DNA from: an uncultured beta proteobacterium
GTDB lineage: Bacteria > Pseudomonadota > Gammaproteobacteria > Burkholderiales > Burkholderiaceae_C
Length of the DNA stretch: 55,853 nt
Assembly (NCBI GenBank): GCA_903873485.1
Contig: CAIQOO010000057.1
Span: 1-55,853 of the forward strand
Direction of reading: 5' to 3'
Shown one piece after another: positions 1-8,648 of the stretch. Position numbers and translations under genes: made by a program. Within the stretch, counting starts at the first letter, position 1. Each line of letters starts with the position of its first letter. The notes below the pieces were generated by a model. That model searched no databases and was not told where the DNA came from. It was given only the letters and a program-made list of their open reading frames with translations.

Positions 1-2
1 CG

Positions 3-16
3 ATGATTGGCATCAA
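3..16. promoter_or_regulatory. FNR/Anr-type box at the window edge
   Basis: The sequence ATGAT-TGGC-ATCAA matches the FNR consensus TTGAT-N4-ATCAA at nine of ten conserved positions. It carries the same single deviation as the box upstream of ubiU. No gene starts to its right for over 600 bases, so it would most plausibly serve a minus-strand gene lying left of the window. A 14-base match can occur by chance, so confidence is modest. Confidence 0.35.
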
Positions 17-364
17 TAAAATCAGCAACTTAGCTTGTGCGCCAATCTGTGATTATTGTCAAAATTTGGCTCTTAAAAACGTAAGTTGTTGATTTTATTA
101 CTATAAAAATGAGCGAACCGTGAGCAGTAACCAGTAATCAGGGAACGGATGAATGGATAACGGATAGGAATTTCAATCACACGAGGTCAAGTATTGCACC
201 ATGGGGCAGCCCTCAAATCGCGTGAAGCCCCTCGATTTGCTGCCTTGCTTTGCAGGTTTACCCCCAAAATATCTGTCTTGGAGAGTGATTTCCGGTGCAA
301 CGGGTATGCCTTGCGCAGAACTGCCCAGCAGCGCGTCCGAATCGCTGCTTTGACCGGTCACCAG

Positions 365-583
365 TTGATGCGCTGGTCGGCCTTTAGCCTCGTTATCGGG
401 TGCCGGTTGTGCCGCCAGATCCCAGTCCGGCACGTTCTCGACACCCTATCTTTGTCTGCGCATCACAGATATCCCACAGTGGTGGCCTGCGTGCCGGGGT
501 AATGCGAGGGGATTTGGAGTCGATGCCGATGTGATCGAGTATTTTCCTGATCTGCGCACCTTTCATTTTGTACCCGCTGCCAG
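365..583 (-). pseudogene. Degenerate transposase C-terminal fragment
   Basis: Read on the minus strand, about positions 583-385 translate to a tail containing KMKGAQIRKILDHIG, then SPRITPARRPPLWD. After a frame change the text continues with PDWDLAAQPAPD near position 430. Such a run (an IRKILxHIG block, a PxITPARGPPLW block and a PDWDLAAQPAPD block) is what I recall from the C-termini of IS91-like transposases of Proteobacteria. Here the blocks lie in different frames, a stop precedes the first, and the usual ending is lost. I see no catalytic domain or terminal repeats, so this is a decayed remnant. The family name is from memory and moderately certain. Bases 17-364 hold nothing else I can support. 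Confidence 0.45.
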
Positions 584-600
584 ATCAACTAAATTGCTCT

Positions 601-652
601 ATAAATAATAGCTGCCTGCGCAATAGCGATAAGGGCTAGAGGCCAATTTGGC
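601..652 (+). repeat. Interspersed AATAGCTG...GGGCTAGAGGCC repeat, copy 1
   Basis: This copy reads AATAATAGCTGCCTGCGCAA, then TAGCGATAAGGGCTAGAGGCC and an AT-rich tail. It abuts the stop codon of ubiD (653-655). The same unit recurs near 10.2, 15.5, 25.9 and 34.5 kb in either orientation. It is non-coding here. Its place just past a gene end suggests a mobile intergenic unit, perhaps acting in mRNA 3-prime processing or termination. Confidence 0.6.
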
Positions 653-2137
653 TTATAAACCCAGGGTCTGCCAAAGAGTCTCTACACGCGCAGTTACTGC
701 CGCGCTCATGGCCAGTGGCCGGCCCCATTCGCGCACGGTTTCGCCCGGCCACTTGTTGGTGGCATCGAGCCCCATCTTGCTGCCCAGGCCGCTTGTCGGC
801 GAGGCAAAGTCAAGGTAATCGATCGGCGTGTTGTCGGCCAGCAGGGTGTCGCGCAGCGGATCGACCCGGGTGGTGATGGCCCAGATCACGTCGCTCCAGT
901 CGCGCACATTGACATCGTCATCGACCACCACAATGAATTTGGTGTACATGAACTGGCGCAAAAAGCTCCAGATGCCAAACATCACCCGACGGGCATGGCC
1001 GGGGTAGGCCTTTTTGATGCTGACCACCGCCAGCCGGTAGCTGCAACCTTCGGGCGGCAAATAGAAGTCGCTGATTTCGGGGTACTGGCGCTGCAGCAGC
1101 GGCACAAACAGCTCGTTCAAGGCCAGTGCCAGCATGGCCGGCTCGTCGGGCGGCTTGCCGGTGTAGGTGGAGTGGTAAATCGGGTCGCGGCGCTGGCTGA
1201 TGCGCTCGATGGTGAACACCGGAAACTCGGCTTGCTCGTTGTAATAGCCGGTGTGGTCGCCAAACGGGCCTTCCAGCGCATGCTCAAAACCGCTGGCGTG
1301 TTTGGCATCCGGGTTGATCTGGCCTTCGAGCACGATCTCGGCAAAGGCCGGCACCCGCAGTTCGCTGCCCATGGCCTTGACCACTTCGGTGCGGCTGCCG
1401 CGCAACAGGCCGGCAAACTGGTATTCGCTCAACGAATCGGGCACCGGTGTCACTGCGCCCAAAATGGTTGCCGGGTCGGCCCCCAGCGCAACACAAACCG
1501 GGTAGGGCTGGCCTGGGCTGTGCTGGGCGTGCTCTTTGAAATCAAGCGCGCCACCACGGTGCGGCAGCCAGCGCATGATGACCTTGTTGCGTGCCAGCAC
1601 CTGCTGGCGGTAAATGCCCAGGTTTTGCCGCGCCTTGTGTGGCCCCTGGGTGATGACCAGGCCCCAGGTGATCAGCGGTGCCACATCGCCGGGCCAGCAG
1701 TGCTGCACCGGCAGGCGCGCCAGATCGACCTCTGCGCCCTGCCACACAATCTCCTGGCAGGGCGCACTGCGCAACTCTTTGGGGGCCATGCTCCACAGCG
1801 TTTTGACCAGGCTGCGCAGGCCGACCAGTTCCTTGAAACCGCGCGGGGCTTCGGGTTCCTTGAGCGTGGCCAGCAGATGGCCAAACTGGCGCAGTTCTGA
1901 CACATCGCCCACGCCCATCCCTAAGGCAACGCGGCGGGTGCTGCCAAACAAGTTGCCCAGCACCGGCATGTTGTGGCCGGTCGGATTCTCGAACAGCAAG
2001 GCCGGGCCACCGGCGCGCAAGGCACGGTCGCACAACGCAGTCATTTCCAGGTAGGGCGAAACGGCGGCGCTGACGCGCTTGAGTTCACCGAGATGTTCAA
2101 GTTGGGTGATGAAGTCACGCAAGTCGCGGTAGGCCAT
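653..2137 (-). CDS. ubiD: UbiD, prenyl-4-hydroxybenzoate decarboxylase
   Basis: UbiD removes the carboxyl group of 3-polyprenyl-4-hydroxybenzoate in ubiquinone synthesis, using prenylated FMN made by UbiX. The 494-residue product opens with [20 protein letters not shown], the usual UbiD start. It keeps the [20 protein letters not shown] and [21 protein letters not shown] blocks around the cofactor site. Length fits the family (about 490-500). I chose the ATG at 2137, because the in-frame TTG two codons earlier has no advantage. The gene starts 13 bases after ubiX and is last in the ubiUVTXD run, so enzyme and cofactor maker are probably co-translated. Nothing looks broken. Confidence 0.95.
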   Translation of the reverse strand: MAYRDLRDFITQLEHLGELKRVSAAVSPYLEMTALCDRALRAGGPALLFENPTGHNMPVLGNLFGSTRRVALGMGVGDVSELRQFGHLLATLKEPEAPRGFKELVGLRSLVKTLWSMAPKELRSAPCQEIVWQGAEVDLARLPVQHCWPGDVAPLITWGLVITQGPHKARQNLGIYRQQVLARNKVIMRWLPHRGGALDFKEHAQHSPGQPYPVCVALGADPATILGAVTPVPDSLSEYQFAGLLRGSRTEVVKAMGSELRVPAFAEIVLEGQINPDAKHASGFEHALEGPFGDHTGYYNEQAEFPVFTIERISQRRDPIYHSTYTGKPPDEPAMLALALNELFVPLLQRQYPEISDFYLPPEGCSYRLAVVSIKKAYPGHARRVMFGIWSFLRQFMYTKFIVVVDDDVNVRDWSDVIWAITTRVDPLRDTLLADNTPIDYLDFASPTSGLGSKMGLDATNKWPGETVREWGRPLAMSAAVTARVETLWQTLGL

Positions 2138-2150
2138 AAGCAATGCTCGG

Positions 2151-2780
2151 TCAGGGTTGGTTGCCGGGTGGCGCTGCAGCGGTGCAGGTCAGCCCGTGCC
2201 AGCGCGGCACCCCGGCTTGCGGCAAAGCCAGCAAGTCCAGCACCCGGCTCAGGCTGTGATCGATCATCTCGGCGATGCTTTGCGGGCGCTGGTAAAAGCC
2301 GGGCACCGGCGGAAAGATGATGCCGCCCATTTCGGTCACGCTGCACATGTTGCGCAGGTGCGCCAGGTTCAGCGGGGCTTCGCGCACCATCAGGATCAGC
2401 TTGCGGCGCTCTTTGAGCATCACGTCGGCGGCACGGGTGATCAGGTTGTCCGACAGGCCATGCGCCACGGCGGCTAATGTGCGCATCGAGCAGGGGGCTA
2501 CCACCATGCCAGTGCAATGAAACGAGCCGCTGGCTATTGCCGAGCCGACATCGCGCACCGGATGGACCACGTCGGCCAAGGCCTCTACCTCGTCCCGGCT
2601 GAGGTCCAGCTCTTGCCGCAGATTGAGCCAGCCCGCATCGGACACCGTCAAATGGGTTTGCACCCCGGTCATCTGGCGCAATAACTGCAGCAGTCGCACG
2701 CCATAGACGGCACCGCTGGCCCCCGAGATGGCCACCACAATCGGCCTGGGCGTTGCAATGGCTGCCGCAGTTTCTGCCAT
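2151..2780 (-). CDS. ubiX: UbiX, flavin prenyltransferase
   Basis: UbiX joins dimethylallyl phosphate to FMN to make the prenylated FMN needed by UbiD. The 209-residue product has the N-terminal [14 protein letters not shown] flavin-binding loop (about residues 18-31). It also has the central [20 protein letters not shown] stretch, the [13 protein letters not shown] block and the [14 protein letters not shown] segment, all family hallmarks. The ATG at 2780 follows the ubiT stop by four bases. The last dozen residues beyond PRWHGL are proline- and alanine-rich and not typical, which is probably harmless. Placement between ubiT and ubiD supports a role in quinone synthesis rather than in aromatic-acid decarboxylation. 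Confidence 0.95.
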   Translation of the reverse strand: MAETAAAIATPRPIVVAISGASGAVYGVRLLQLLRQMTGVQTHLTVSDAGWLNLRQELDLSRDEVEALADVVHPVRDVGSAIASGSFHCTGMVVAPCSMRTLAAVAHGLSDNLITRAADVMLKERRKLILMVREAPLNLAHLRNMCSVTEMGGIIFPPVPGFYQRPQSIAEMIDHSLSRVLDLLALPQAGVPRWHGLTCTAAAPPGNQP

Positions 2781-2784
2781 TTGG

Positions 2785-3279
2785 CTAGCGTGGCCGCAGG
2801 CCGGAAAATTGCGCGATGAAATGCGCCCGCGCCTGTGCCAGCAGATGCGCCGGTTTGAGTTGATCGAGCGTCAGCACCGGCAGTTCAATCGCATCAATCG
2901 TGTTTTTCACCAGCAGACCGAGTTCGGTGTCGCCTTCCATTGCCAGGCGGCGGCAAAAAAACAGCGTGTCGGGGTCTTCCTTTCGGCTTGCCAGCAGCAC
3001 CAAGTCATGCGCGCTGGCGCTGATCGTCAGGTCGGCGCTGCCGCGTTTCGGGCAGGCCACAAAGCGGTCATTTTTCCATTCAAAATCAAAAGTCCACTGC
3101 GCATCGGTGACGCACAGGCGCAGTTTTTTGCCGATCAGCAGTTGCGTCACATCGGGTGCCAATTGTTTGGCCAGGGCGACATTCAGGCCGGTGACAAACA
3201 GCAGCGAGCCAGGATAGGCCGGCAGGCGGCCCAGCAGTGCGCCAACTGGCGCGGGAATCGATAAAGGGCTGGCGGTCAT
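2785..3279 (-). CDS. ubiT: UbiT, SCP2-domain lipid-binding accessory protein
   Basis: UbiT is the SCP2-fold protein of the oxygen-independent ubiquinone pathway and is thought to bind hydrophobic quinone intermediates. The 164-residue product has a single SCP2-like domain with LPAYPGSLLFVTGLNVAL near the start and DADLTIS-like strands (SADLTISASAHDLVLLA). RKEDPDTLFFCRRLAMEGDT follows; E. coli UbiT has a closely similar run. I chose the ATG at 3279 because AAGGAATTCAAT lies just ahead of it; the open frame runs back to 3372 without a ribosome site. It follows ubiV by 85 bases and precedes ubiX by four. The neighbourhood makes the assignment firm. Confidence 0.9.
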   Translation of the reverse strand: MTASPLSIPAPVGALLGRLPAYPGSLLFVTGLNVALAKQLAPDVTQLLIGKKLRLCVTDAQWTFDFEWKNDRFVACPKRGSADLTISASAHDLVLLASRKEDPDTLFFCRRLAMEGDTELGLLVKNTIDAIELPVLTLDQLKPAHLLAQARAHFIAQFSGLRPR

Positions 3280-3364
3280 ATTGAATTCCTTGAAAACTGG
3301 CGGTTGATGGGTTGCGAAATGGATACCAAAAGCGCGGGTTGACCGACTTGGGTGCTGCGGGTGG

Positions 3365-4261
3365 TCAGGCACTGGCCGCCACCTGCGCCAGCCCGGGCTG
3401 GCCGTACCAGTAGCCGTTGCAGGCTTTTTCGGGCATCAGCCCGGCCAGTTCGGCATTGGCCACCGCCGCTTCGATGTGGCCTTGCAGTACCGCCTGAAAC
3501 AACTCAATGATGCGTACCGTGTGGCAAGACTGCGGGCTGATGCGCAGCACATCGACCCCCAGGTCTTGCAGGGCCTGCCACTCGGGCAGCAGGTTATAGA
3601 CCCGGGCCGACTGGGTCTGAATGCCGTTGATCACCAAAAACTCTTCGTTCTCGCGGGTGCGCATCAGCAGACCGTCGGGGTGCTCGATGCACTTGAATTG
3701 ACAGTCATCTTTGGGCAGATTGGCGTGGCGCGCAGTAAAGCAGCGCGCCGAAAACGCCAGTGGCATGCGGCCAAAGGCAAACACCTCGGTTTGCAGGCTG
3801 GCCGGGCGATTTTTCTGCATCACCGCCAGATCAGCCTGACCCATTTCCAGCGGCATCACCCAGCGCCGGATGCCCAGCGGCGCCATCCACAGCAGCGTCG
3901 GCAGGTTGTAGATGTTGAGGTGCGGGCCGGCCACAAAAGGCGTCTTGCCAGCCAGGCAATGCACCGCGCCCATGTCATTGGCTTCGACCAGAAATCTGCC
4001 GTTATCGGCAATCTTGTGCAGCACCGTCACGTCGGCACCGGACTCGATCAGCACCTGGGTCGATAACACCACCTCTTTGCCGGCATCACGCAGGGCGGCG
4101 GCGATATCAAGCCAGTCGGACAGGCGCAGTTCGTGGCGGCGCGAGCAAACCGCTTCGCCCAGATAAACAATGTCGATCGGGCTAGCCGCCACCGATGCAT
4201 AAAAAGCCAGCACCGTGTCGCGCGGCCAGTAATAGAGCAGGGGACCGAGGGAGAGTCTCAC
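3365..4261 (-). CDS. ubiV: UbiV, U32-family O2-independent hydroxylase subunit
   Basis: UbiV pairs with UbiU to hydroxylate the ubiquinone ring without oxygen, probably using prephenate as oxygen donor. The 298-residue product is a peptidase-U32-like barrel. Starting at the GTG at 4261, the first cysteine is residue 39 ([10 protein letters not shown]). Three more follow in [18 protein letters not shown], spaced 13 and 4 apart, which is exactly the E. coli UbiV [4Fe-4S] ligand pattern. This match, plus an AGAGGA ribosome site, is why I prefer GTG 4261 over the longer frame to 4330, whose extra residues run into a hairpin repeat. It lies 75 bases downstream of ubiU in the same direction. Confidence 0.93.
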   Translation of the reverse strand: MRLSLGPLLYYWPRDTVLAFYASVAASPIDIVYLGEAVCSRRHELRLSDWLDIAAALRDAGKEVVLSTQVLIESGADVTVLHKIADNGRFLVEANDMGAVHCLAGKTPFVAGPHLNIYNLPTLLWMAPLGIRRWVMPLEMGQADLAVMQKNRPASLQTEVFAFGRMPLAFSARCFTARHANLPKDDCQFKCIEHPDGLLMRTRENEEFLVINGIQTQSARVYNLLPEWQALQDLGVDVLRISPQSCHTVRIIELFQAVLQGHIEAAVANAELAGLMPEKACNGYWYGQPGLAQVAASA

Positions 4262-4281
4262 AAAACATCCTCTAAATGGTT

Positions 4282-4327
4282 TGGGACAGAGCACCCGTTC
4301 GGTTCGCGTAACGGGTGGTCTGTCCCA
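4282..4327. repeat. Near-perfect hairpin between ubiU and ubiV
   Basis: GGGACAGAGCACCCGTT (4283-4299) and AACGGGTGGTCTGTCCC (4310-4326) form a 17-base stem with one mismatch, extended one pair by T4282-A4327, around a 10-base loop. It begins about ten bases past the ubiU stop and there is no T-run. It resembles a REP-type palindrome more than a rho-independent terminator. It could protect the ubiU mRNA end or set the ubiU:ubiV ratio. Confidence 0.6.
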
Positions 4328-4336
4328 CAAGGTTGT

Positions 4337-5395
4337 TTACTTCCATGGCCGGTGGTAGGCCCCGAGAGTGTGTTGCTGGCCTTCGGCGAGCTTGTCCAGA
4401 TCGCGCAGCCAGTCCGGTTTGGCGGTATAGCCTTGCGGCTGGCGGCGGCAACTGTCGATGGCGGCGCGCCAGACTTTGGTGACTTGCGCCACATAGGCCG
4501 GGCTGCGCTGGCGGCCTTCGATCTTGATGGCGCGCACGCCCATGGCCATCAACTCGGGCAGCAGCGACAGCGTGTTGAGGCTGGTGGGTTCTTCAATGGC
4601 GTAGTAATTTTTGTCATCGGCCACATCAAACCGGCCTTTGCACAGCGTCGGGTAGCCGGCGTTTTCGCCCGGCGCATAGCGGTCAATCAGCACCCCGTTG
4701 AGGCGCGACTCGCGGCCCTGCGGGGTTTCGACCCAGCGCACCGCCTTGGGTGGCGAACAGACGCCGTTAGTGTTCGGGGCTTCGCCGGTAACGTAGCTCG
4801 ACAGCGCGCAGCGGCCTTCCACCATCACGCACAGGCTGCCAAAACCAAACACCTCGATTTCAACCTTGGACCTGGCGATGACCTGCTGCACCTGCAGCAT
4901 CGACAGCACCCGTGGCAGCACAGCGCGCGCAATGCCAAAGTGCTGGTGATAAAAATCAAGGGCTTCGTAATTGGTGGCAGAACCCTGCACCGACAAATGC
5001 AGGCGCAACTGCGGCTGATGGCGCACCGCATAGGCCATCAGGCCGGGGTCGGCCAGAATGACCGCATCCACCCCGCTGTGGGCGGCGCGGTCCAGCGCGC
5101 GTTGCCAAAGTTCGGCCTTGGCCGCCTGCGGGTAAGTGTTAAGCGCCACAAACACCTTGCGGCCCCGGTCATGGGCATAGCGGATGCCGGTTTCGATGGC
5201 GGCCTGGTCAAAGTTCAGGCCGGCAAAATTGCGTGCATTGGTGGCATCGCGAAAACCCAGATAGACGCAGTCGGCCCCATGGTCCACCGCCGTCTTGAGT
5301 GCGGGCAGGCTGCCGGCCGGGCACACCAGTTCCATCGGGGCAGCGGCTGGCGGTGCAGGTGCCCGGGTCAGGGCGGGGTCGGTGACGGCATTCAT
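4337..5395 (-). CDS. ubiU: UbiU, U32-family O2-independent hydroxylase subunit
   Basis: UbiU is the partner of UbiV in oxygen-independent ubiquinone ring hydroxylation. The 352-residue product has a Pro/Ala-rich 20-residue lead, then MELVCPAGSLPALKTAVDHG, a standard U32 opening. Its four cluster cysteines lie in FGSLC, EGRC, NGVC and YPTLC. Their spacings of 7, 17 and 39 equal those of E. coli UbiU. The KIEGRQRSPAYVAQVTKVWR block near the end is also typical. The ATG at 5395 gives the full frame; the internal Met before ELVCPAG is a possible alternative. It heads the ubiUVTXD run, with an FNR-type box 83-96 bases upstream, which fits expression under low oxygen. Confidence 0.95.
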   Translation of the reverse strand: MNAVTDPALTRAPAPPAAAPMELVCPAGSLPALKTAVDHGADCVYLGFRDATNARNFAGLNFDQAAIETGIRYAHDRGRKVFVALNTYPQAAKAELWQRALDRAAHSGVDAVILADPGLMAYAVRHQPQLRLHLSVQGSATNYEALDFYHQHFGIARAVLPRVLSMLQVQQVIARSKVEIEVFGFGSLCVMVEGRCALSSYVTGEAPNTNGVCSPPKAVRWVETPQGRESRLNGVLIDRYAPGENAGYPTLCKGRFDVADDKNYYAIEEPTSLNTLSLLPELMAMGVRAIKIEGRQRSPAYVAQVTKVWRAAIDSCRRQPQGYTAKPDWLRDLDKLAEGQQHTLGAYHRPWK

Positions 5396-5477
5396 GGGTG
5401 GGCGACAGGCGTGTTGCTGAAAAAAAGGGCTGGCAAAGTCGAGCCGCTGAGGCTAACCAACTGTGCCGCTGCGGGAA

Positions 5478-5491
5478 ATGATGTAAATCAA
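5478..5491 (-). promoter_or_regulatory. FNR/Anr box upstream of ubiU
   Basis: On the minus strand the site reads TTGAT-TTAC-ATCAT, one base off the palindromic FNR consensus TTGAT-N4-ATCAA. A start site 41.5 bases from its centre, the class II activation distance, would fall near 5443, with a weak TAGCCT -10 element at 5450-5455. That leaves about 48 bases of leader before the ubiU ATG. FNR-family control of ubiUVT is documented in other Proteobacteria, which supports the reading. Confidence 0.7.
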
Positions 5492-5558
5492 GAAAGTATC
5501 GAAATAAATCGCCATTCGCCCGGTTCCGATCTGTCAATTTGTTGAAAAAATGCGGACA

Positions 5559-8540
5559 TCAAAACACCTCGGTCGCGTCCGTAGTCTGGGTCTCCACCAG
5601 CATTTCACTGAGTTTTGTGCTCCACTTCGCCGCCCGGTTGGTGCCAGCATCGACCCAGGGCAGGTTCAGCACATCCAGCACCGGTCGCCAGTCTGGGCCA
5701 TCGGTACTGTGGCTGCGCAGTTGCAACAGCGGGTTGGGCAGGTAGTGGCCATTTTTGGTTCGCAGCCACAAGCGCCGGGCCGGCTGGTACTGGCTGTCCA
5801 CTTCGGCTCGCGCCAGCACCGCATTGACATAGCTGCGCTTGCGCCGCTGGCTTTTCCACAGATGTTCTGGCAGGCATTCGAGCGTGGTCTGCAGTGCCTC
5901 GGCAAAAAAACCAGGGTCGTATTTAAACGCGTGATGGCTACGTTCAAGGCAGAGTGTGTGCAGCGTCTTGAAGCCTGCCAGCATCAGGCCAAACAACCAG
6001 TATTCGCCCTGGTGGCGCTCCAGCCGCACCAGTCGGCCATCGGTCTGCACGTCGATCATGGCCGGGCCAATGCGCTCAAACAGTGGTGCCACCTTCTGGC
6101 GGGCAAAGTCGGGATCGTCGATGGCGCGGTTCAACGCCGCCAGCCAGGCGGTGTGGCCAAACTCGTCCTGCGCCAGCGGGTTAGCCCCGCGCAGCAGCAG
6201 GGCATCGACCAGCGGCAGGTTGCCAGCCCGCGCGGCCAGCATCAGCGTGGTGCCACCGGTGGGCGTGCGGTGGTCCACGCCGTAGCTGTCGCACTGGCGC
6301 AGCAAGTCCTTGAAATTGTGCGCGGTGTAGGGCTGCAAATGGCGCTGGCGCAGCGAGGTGACGGCACGGTAGCCAAGCTGCCGCAGGCGCTCAACTTCAT
6401 GAGAAAAGTCATACGTGGCCTCGTCGCGATAGCTGGAAAACTCGGTGCGCCTTTTGCACTCACCATAGGTCTCATTCGGCACCAGTGCGCGCGCCGGCTG
6501 AAACTGTGCCTGCATCGCCAGTTTCTCGACCCAGGCCTGCTGGCCATGCCACAGCGCATAGTCCATCAGCGTCTGGCGCGGTTTGTTGGACGGCAGGGCG
6601 CGATCGAGTGCGCGCGGCAGCAGCTCGCGCATCAGGGTTTCAGACCACGGCACCCAAGGCACCGTCTTGACTTGCAGGAAGGCCTCGCGAATCGCCCGGG
6701 CCTGTTCCTCCTTGCCTTGCAACTCAAGCTTGCGCGCCTCTTGCGCCCATTCTTCGCGGGTTGAGGTTTGCACCGGCACCGCCTGCGCTGCCGTGGTGCT
6801 GGCAACTTTCAGACCCAGCAGATCAAGCAGCGGGTGCTCGGTGTCGGACTCGATCAGCGTCAGGCTTTCCACCGCCCGGGTCATCGCCACATACAGCGCA
6901 TTGACATAAAACTTGTACAGCTCCAGCGACTTGTCGCCCTTGTCGCGGGCACGGTTGTAGCTCAGCTCTTGCACCGTCAGATCGGCTGCCGACACGCCAT
7001 TGCAGACCTCGGCATAGGCAGCCCGCTGGCCTGACACCAGCGCGTACAAAATCACATGCGGATACTCCAGCCCCTTGGCTTCATGCACCGAAAACACCAG
7101 CGGCGTGCGGAAATGCTGGCGTGCCGCCGGCTTGTCTTCGTCGCGCAGCACCACCACCGCATGCTGCACCGAGGCGCGGGTGCGGTTGTCGAGCTCGCGC
7201 AGCGTGCTTTCTTTGGCCGGCAGCAAGCTGACTGCACCTTCGGTCGGCGCGGTGCTTTGCACCAGAAAATTGCTTTCGCGGTCAATCGAGCCAAACCGCG
7301 CCTGCTTGATTTTGAGCAGCGTGTTGGCCAGCTCGGTGACACTGCGGGTGTTGCGAAAGTTGGCCTGCAACACCGACAGCGTCTGGCGTTGCGCCGCTTC
7401 ACCCGCCAGCCCGTGCCAAAACAGCGTGCGCACCGCCGCCCAGGAGAAAAAGTTGGGGTGTACGATCTGGTTCGAGTCGCCACATAGCAAGAACTGGCCC
7501 GGCGCTTTCAGGCAGGCCAGCACCAGTGCGAGCTGCACATTGGTCAGGTCTTGCACCTCGTCGATCACGACAAAGTCATAAGTCGGCTGCGCCAGCGGCT
7601 GCCACTCGTGCGCCACCAGATTCAGGTCAAACAGATGCGCCTCGGTCAGCCACTGCCGGTAGCGCTGAAACAGTGTGTGCGCCGCCTCGCGCGCCACGCC
7701 GCCCAGCAGCGACTGGCGTGGCCCCAGCGCCTGGTAATCGGCCAAGTCAAGCGGGCCTTGTGCGCCCGCGCTGATGACCCCGCGAAACTCTTCAAACAGC
7801 GCATGGGCATCGAGATCGCCCAACGCGCTGCGGTAACTCTGGCGGTGCCGCTCAAACCAGCCGGCAAAGGCGGTAAAACTGACCTCACGCCCGGCTGGCA
7901 CCCGCAGTGTCTCGACAAATTCGCGGTAGCTCAAAAACTCCGCCTCCTGTGCCGGGTTTTCAAAACCATGTGCGTCGTACAGGGCGTGCGCCGACTGCGC
8001 CAGATAACTCGACAGCGTGACATACAGCACCCGGCCAGTCGCCTCGCGCAGCTTGGTCAGCGTCACCGCCGTTTTGCCAGAGCCGGCCGACCCCACCACC
8101 ACCACCGGTGCCGGCAGGCGCCGCACCGCTTCTTGCGCATCATCGAATACGATGGGTTTGTCGAGCAGTTCAAACTCGCTGCGGCTGGCGTGCAGCCAGC
8201 GTAGCGGCAGGCTGTCTTGCTGGGCGCTGGCGCTGTCCTTGAGCACCGGCTCAAGTTCGATCTTGGCCTCGTCAAGGCTGGCGCCGCGTAAAAAACGTGA
8301 CTTGTCGTAAGCGTGGTTTTCAATCACTTCAAGTGCCAGGCACACCGTCTCGGAGCCGCAACGGGCAAATTGCAGCAGCAACCGGTTGCTGTAGTCGAGC
8401 TTGGCGCGCCAATAGCGGGTGGGCGCGAGCTTTTTGACATCGGCACTGCGAAAGTCATCCGCCTCAAGGGATGCGCGCAGCTTGGCAAAAGCCGCCTTGA
8501 CGCGGCGGGTGTTGAGGTCTTTGTAAAGCAGAACGCGCAT
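5559..8540 (-). CDS. RelE-like / SF1 helicase / ankyrin fusion protein
   Basis: The product is about 993 residues; numbers below count from a TTG four codons before the ATG chosen at 8540. Residues 5-95 (RVLLYKDLN..., KLAPTRYWRAKLDYSNRLLL, VIENHAYDKSRFL) have the order and length of a RelE/ParE-fold toxin. Next is a full UvrD-like superfamily 1 helicase: GSAGSGKT at 154-161, VVIDEVQDL at 328-336, GDSNQ at 358-362, ANFRNT at 397-402, SVHEAKGLEY at 488-497 and YVAMTRA at 554-560. Near residues 770-830 are one or two ankyrin-like units (TTLMLAARAGNLPLVDALLL). The rest is unassigned. All helicase motifs are intact, so ATP-driven nucleic-acid translocation is likely. Neighbours give no clue. Defence or RNA/DNA quality control are guesses. 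No strong ribosome site marks the start. Confidence 0.8.
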   Translation of the reverse strand: MRVLLYKDLNTRRVKAAFAKLRASLEADDFRSADVKKLAPTRYWRAKLDYSNRLLLQFARCGSETVCLALEVIENHAYDKSRFLRGASLDEAKIELEPVLKDSASAQQDSLPLRWLHASRSEFELLDKPIVFDDAQEAVRRLPAPVVVVGSAGSGKTAVTLTKLREATGRVLYVTLSSYLAQSAHALYDAHGFENPAQEAEFLSYREFVETLRVPAGREVSFTAFAGWFERHRQSYRSALGDLDAHALFEEFRGVISAGAQGPLDLADYQALGPRQSLLGGVAREAAHTLFQRYRQWLTEAHLFDLNLVAHEWQPLAQPTYDFVVIDEVQDLTNVQLALVLACLKAPGQFLLCGDSNQIVHPNFFSWAAVRTLFWHGLAGEAAQRQTLSVLQANFRNTRSVTELANTLLKIKQARFGSIDRESNFLVQSTAPTEGAVSLLPAKESTLRELDNRTRASVQHAVVVLRDEDKPAARQHFRTPLVFSVHEAKGLEYPHVILYALVSGQRAAYAEVCNGVSAADLTVQELSYNRARDKGDKSLELYKFYVNALYVAMTRAVESLTLIESDTEHPLLDLLGLKVASTTAAQAVPVQTSTREEWAQEARKLELQGKEEQARAIREAFLQVKTVPWVPWSETLMRELLPRALDRALPSNKPRQTLMDYALWHGQQAWVEKLAMQAQFQPARALVPNETYGECKRRTEFSSYRDEATYDFSHEVERLRQLGYRAVTSLRQRHLQPYTAHNFKDLLRQCDSYGVDHRTPTGGTTLMLAARAGNLPLVDALLLRGANPLAQDEFGHTAWLAALNRAIDDPDFARQKVAPLFERIGPAMIDVQTDGRLVRLERHQGEYWLFGLMLAGFKTLHTLCLERSHHAFKYDPGFFAEALQTTLECLPEHLWKSQRRKRSYVNAVLARAEVDSQYQPARRLWLRTKNGHYLPNPLLQLRSHSTDGPDWRPVLDVLNLPWVDAGTNRAAKWSTKLSEMLVETQTTDATEVF

Positions 8541-8648
8541 GATGGGGCTCAATCAAGGGATGATCTGGCTGATTATCCGTTGGCTGCGCAGCAGCCCAAA
8601 GCCAGCCTGCGGCTGGTTGCGGCAGAGGCAGAAAAATCCGGTTCAGGC

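Noticed and set aside
173..433. An 86-codon minus-strand open frame as an intact small gene
   Set aside because: Its first dozen residues continue a decayed transposase tail from another frame, and the rest has no recognisable structure or ribosome site.
995..1900. A 301-codon plus-strand open frame opposite ubiD
   Set aside because: It is antisense to a firmly identified gene and has shadow-like composition.
4133..5545. A 470-codon plus-strand open frame opposite ubiV and ubiU
   Set aside because: It is antisense to two genes with exact family cysteine patterns and its translation is low-complexity His/Gln/Arg text typical of shadows in GC-rich DNA.
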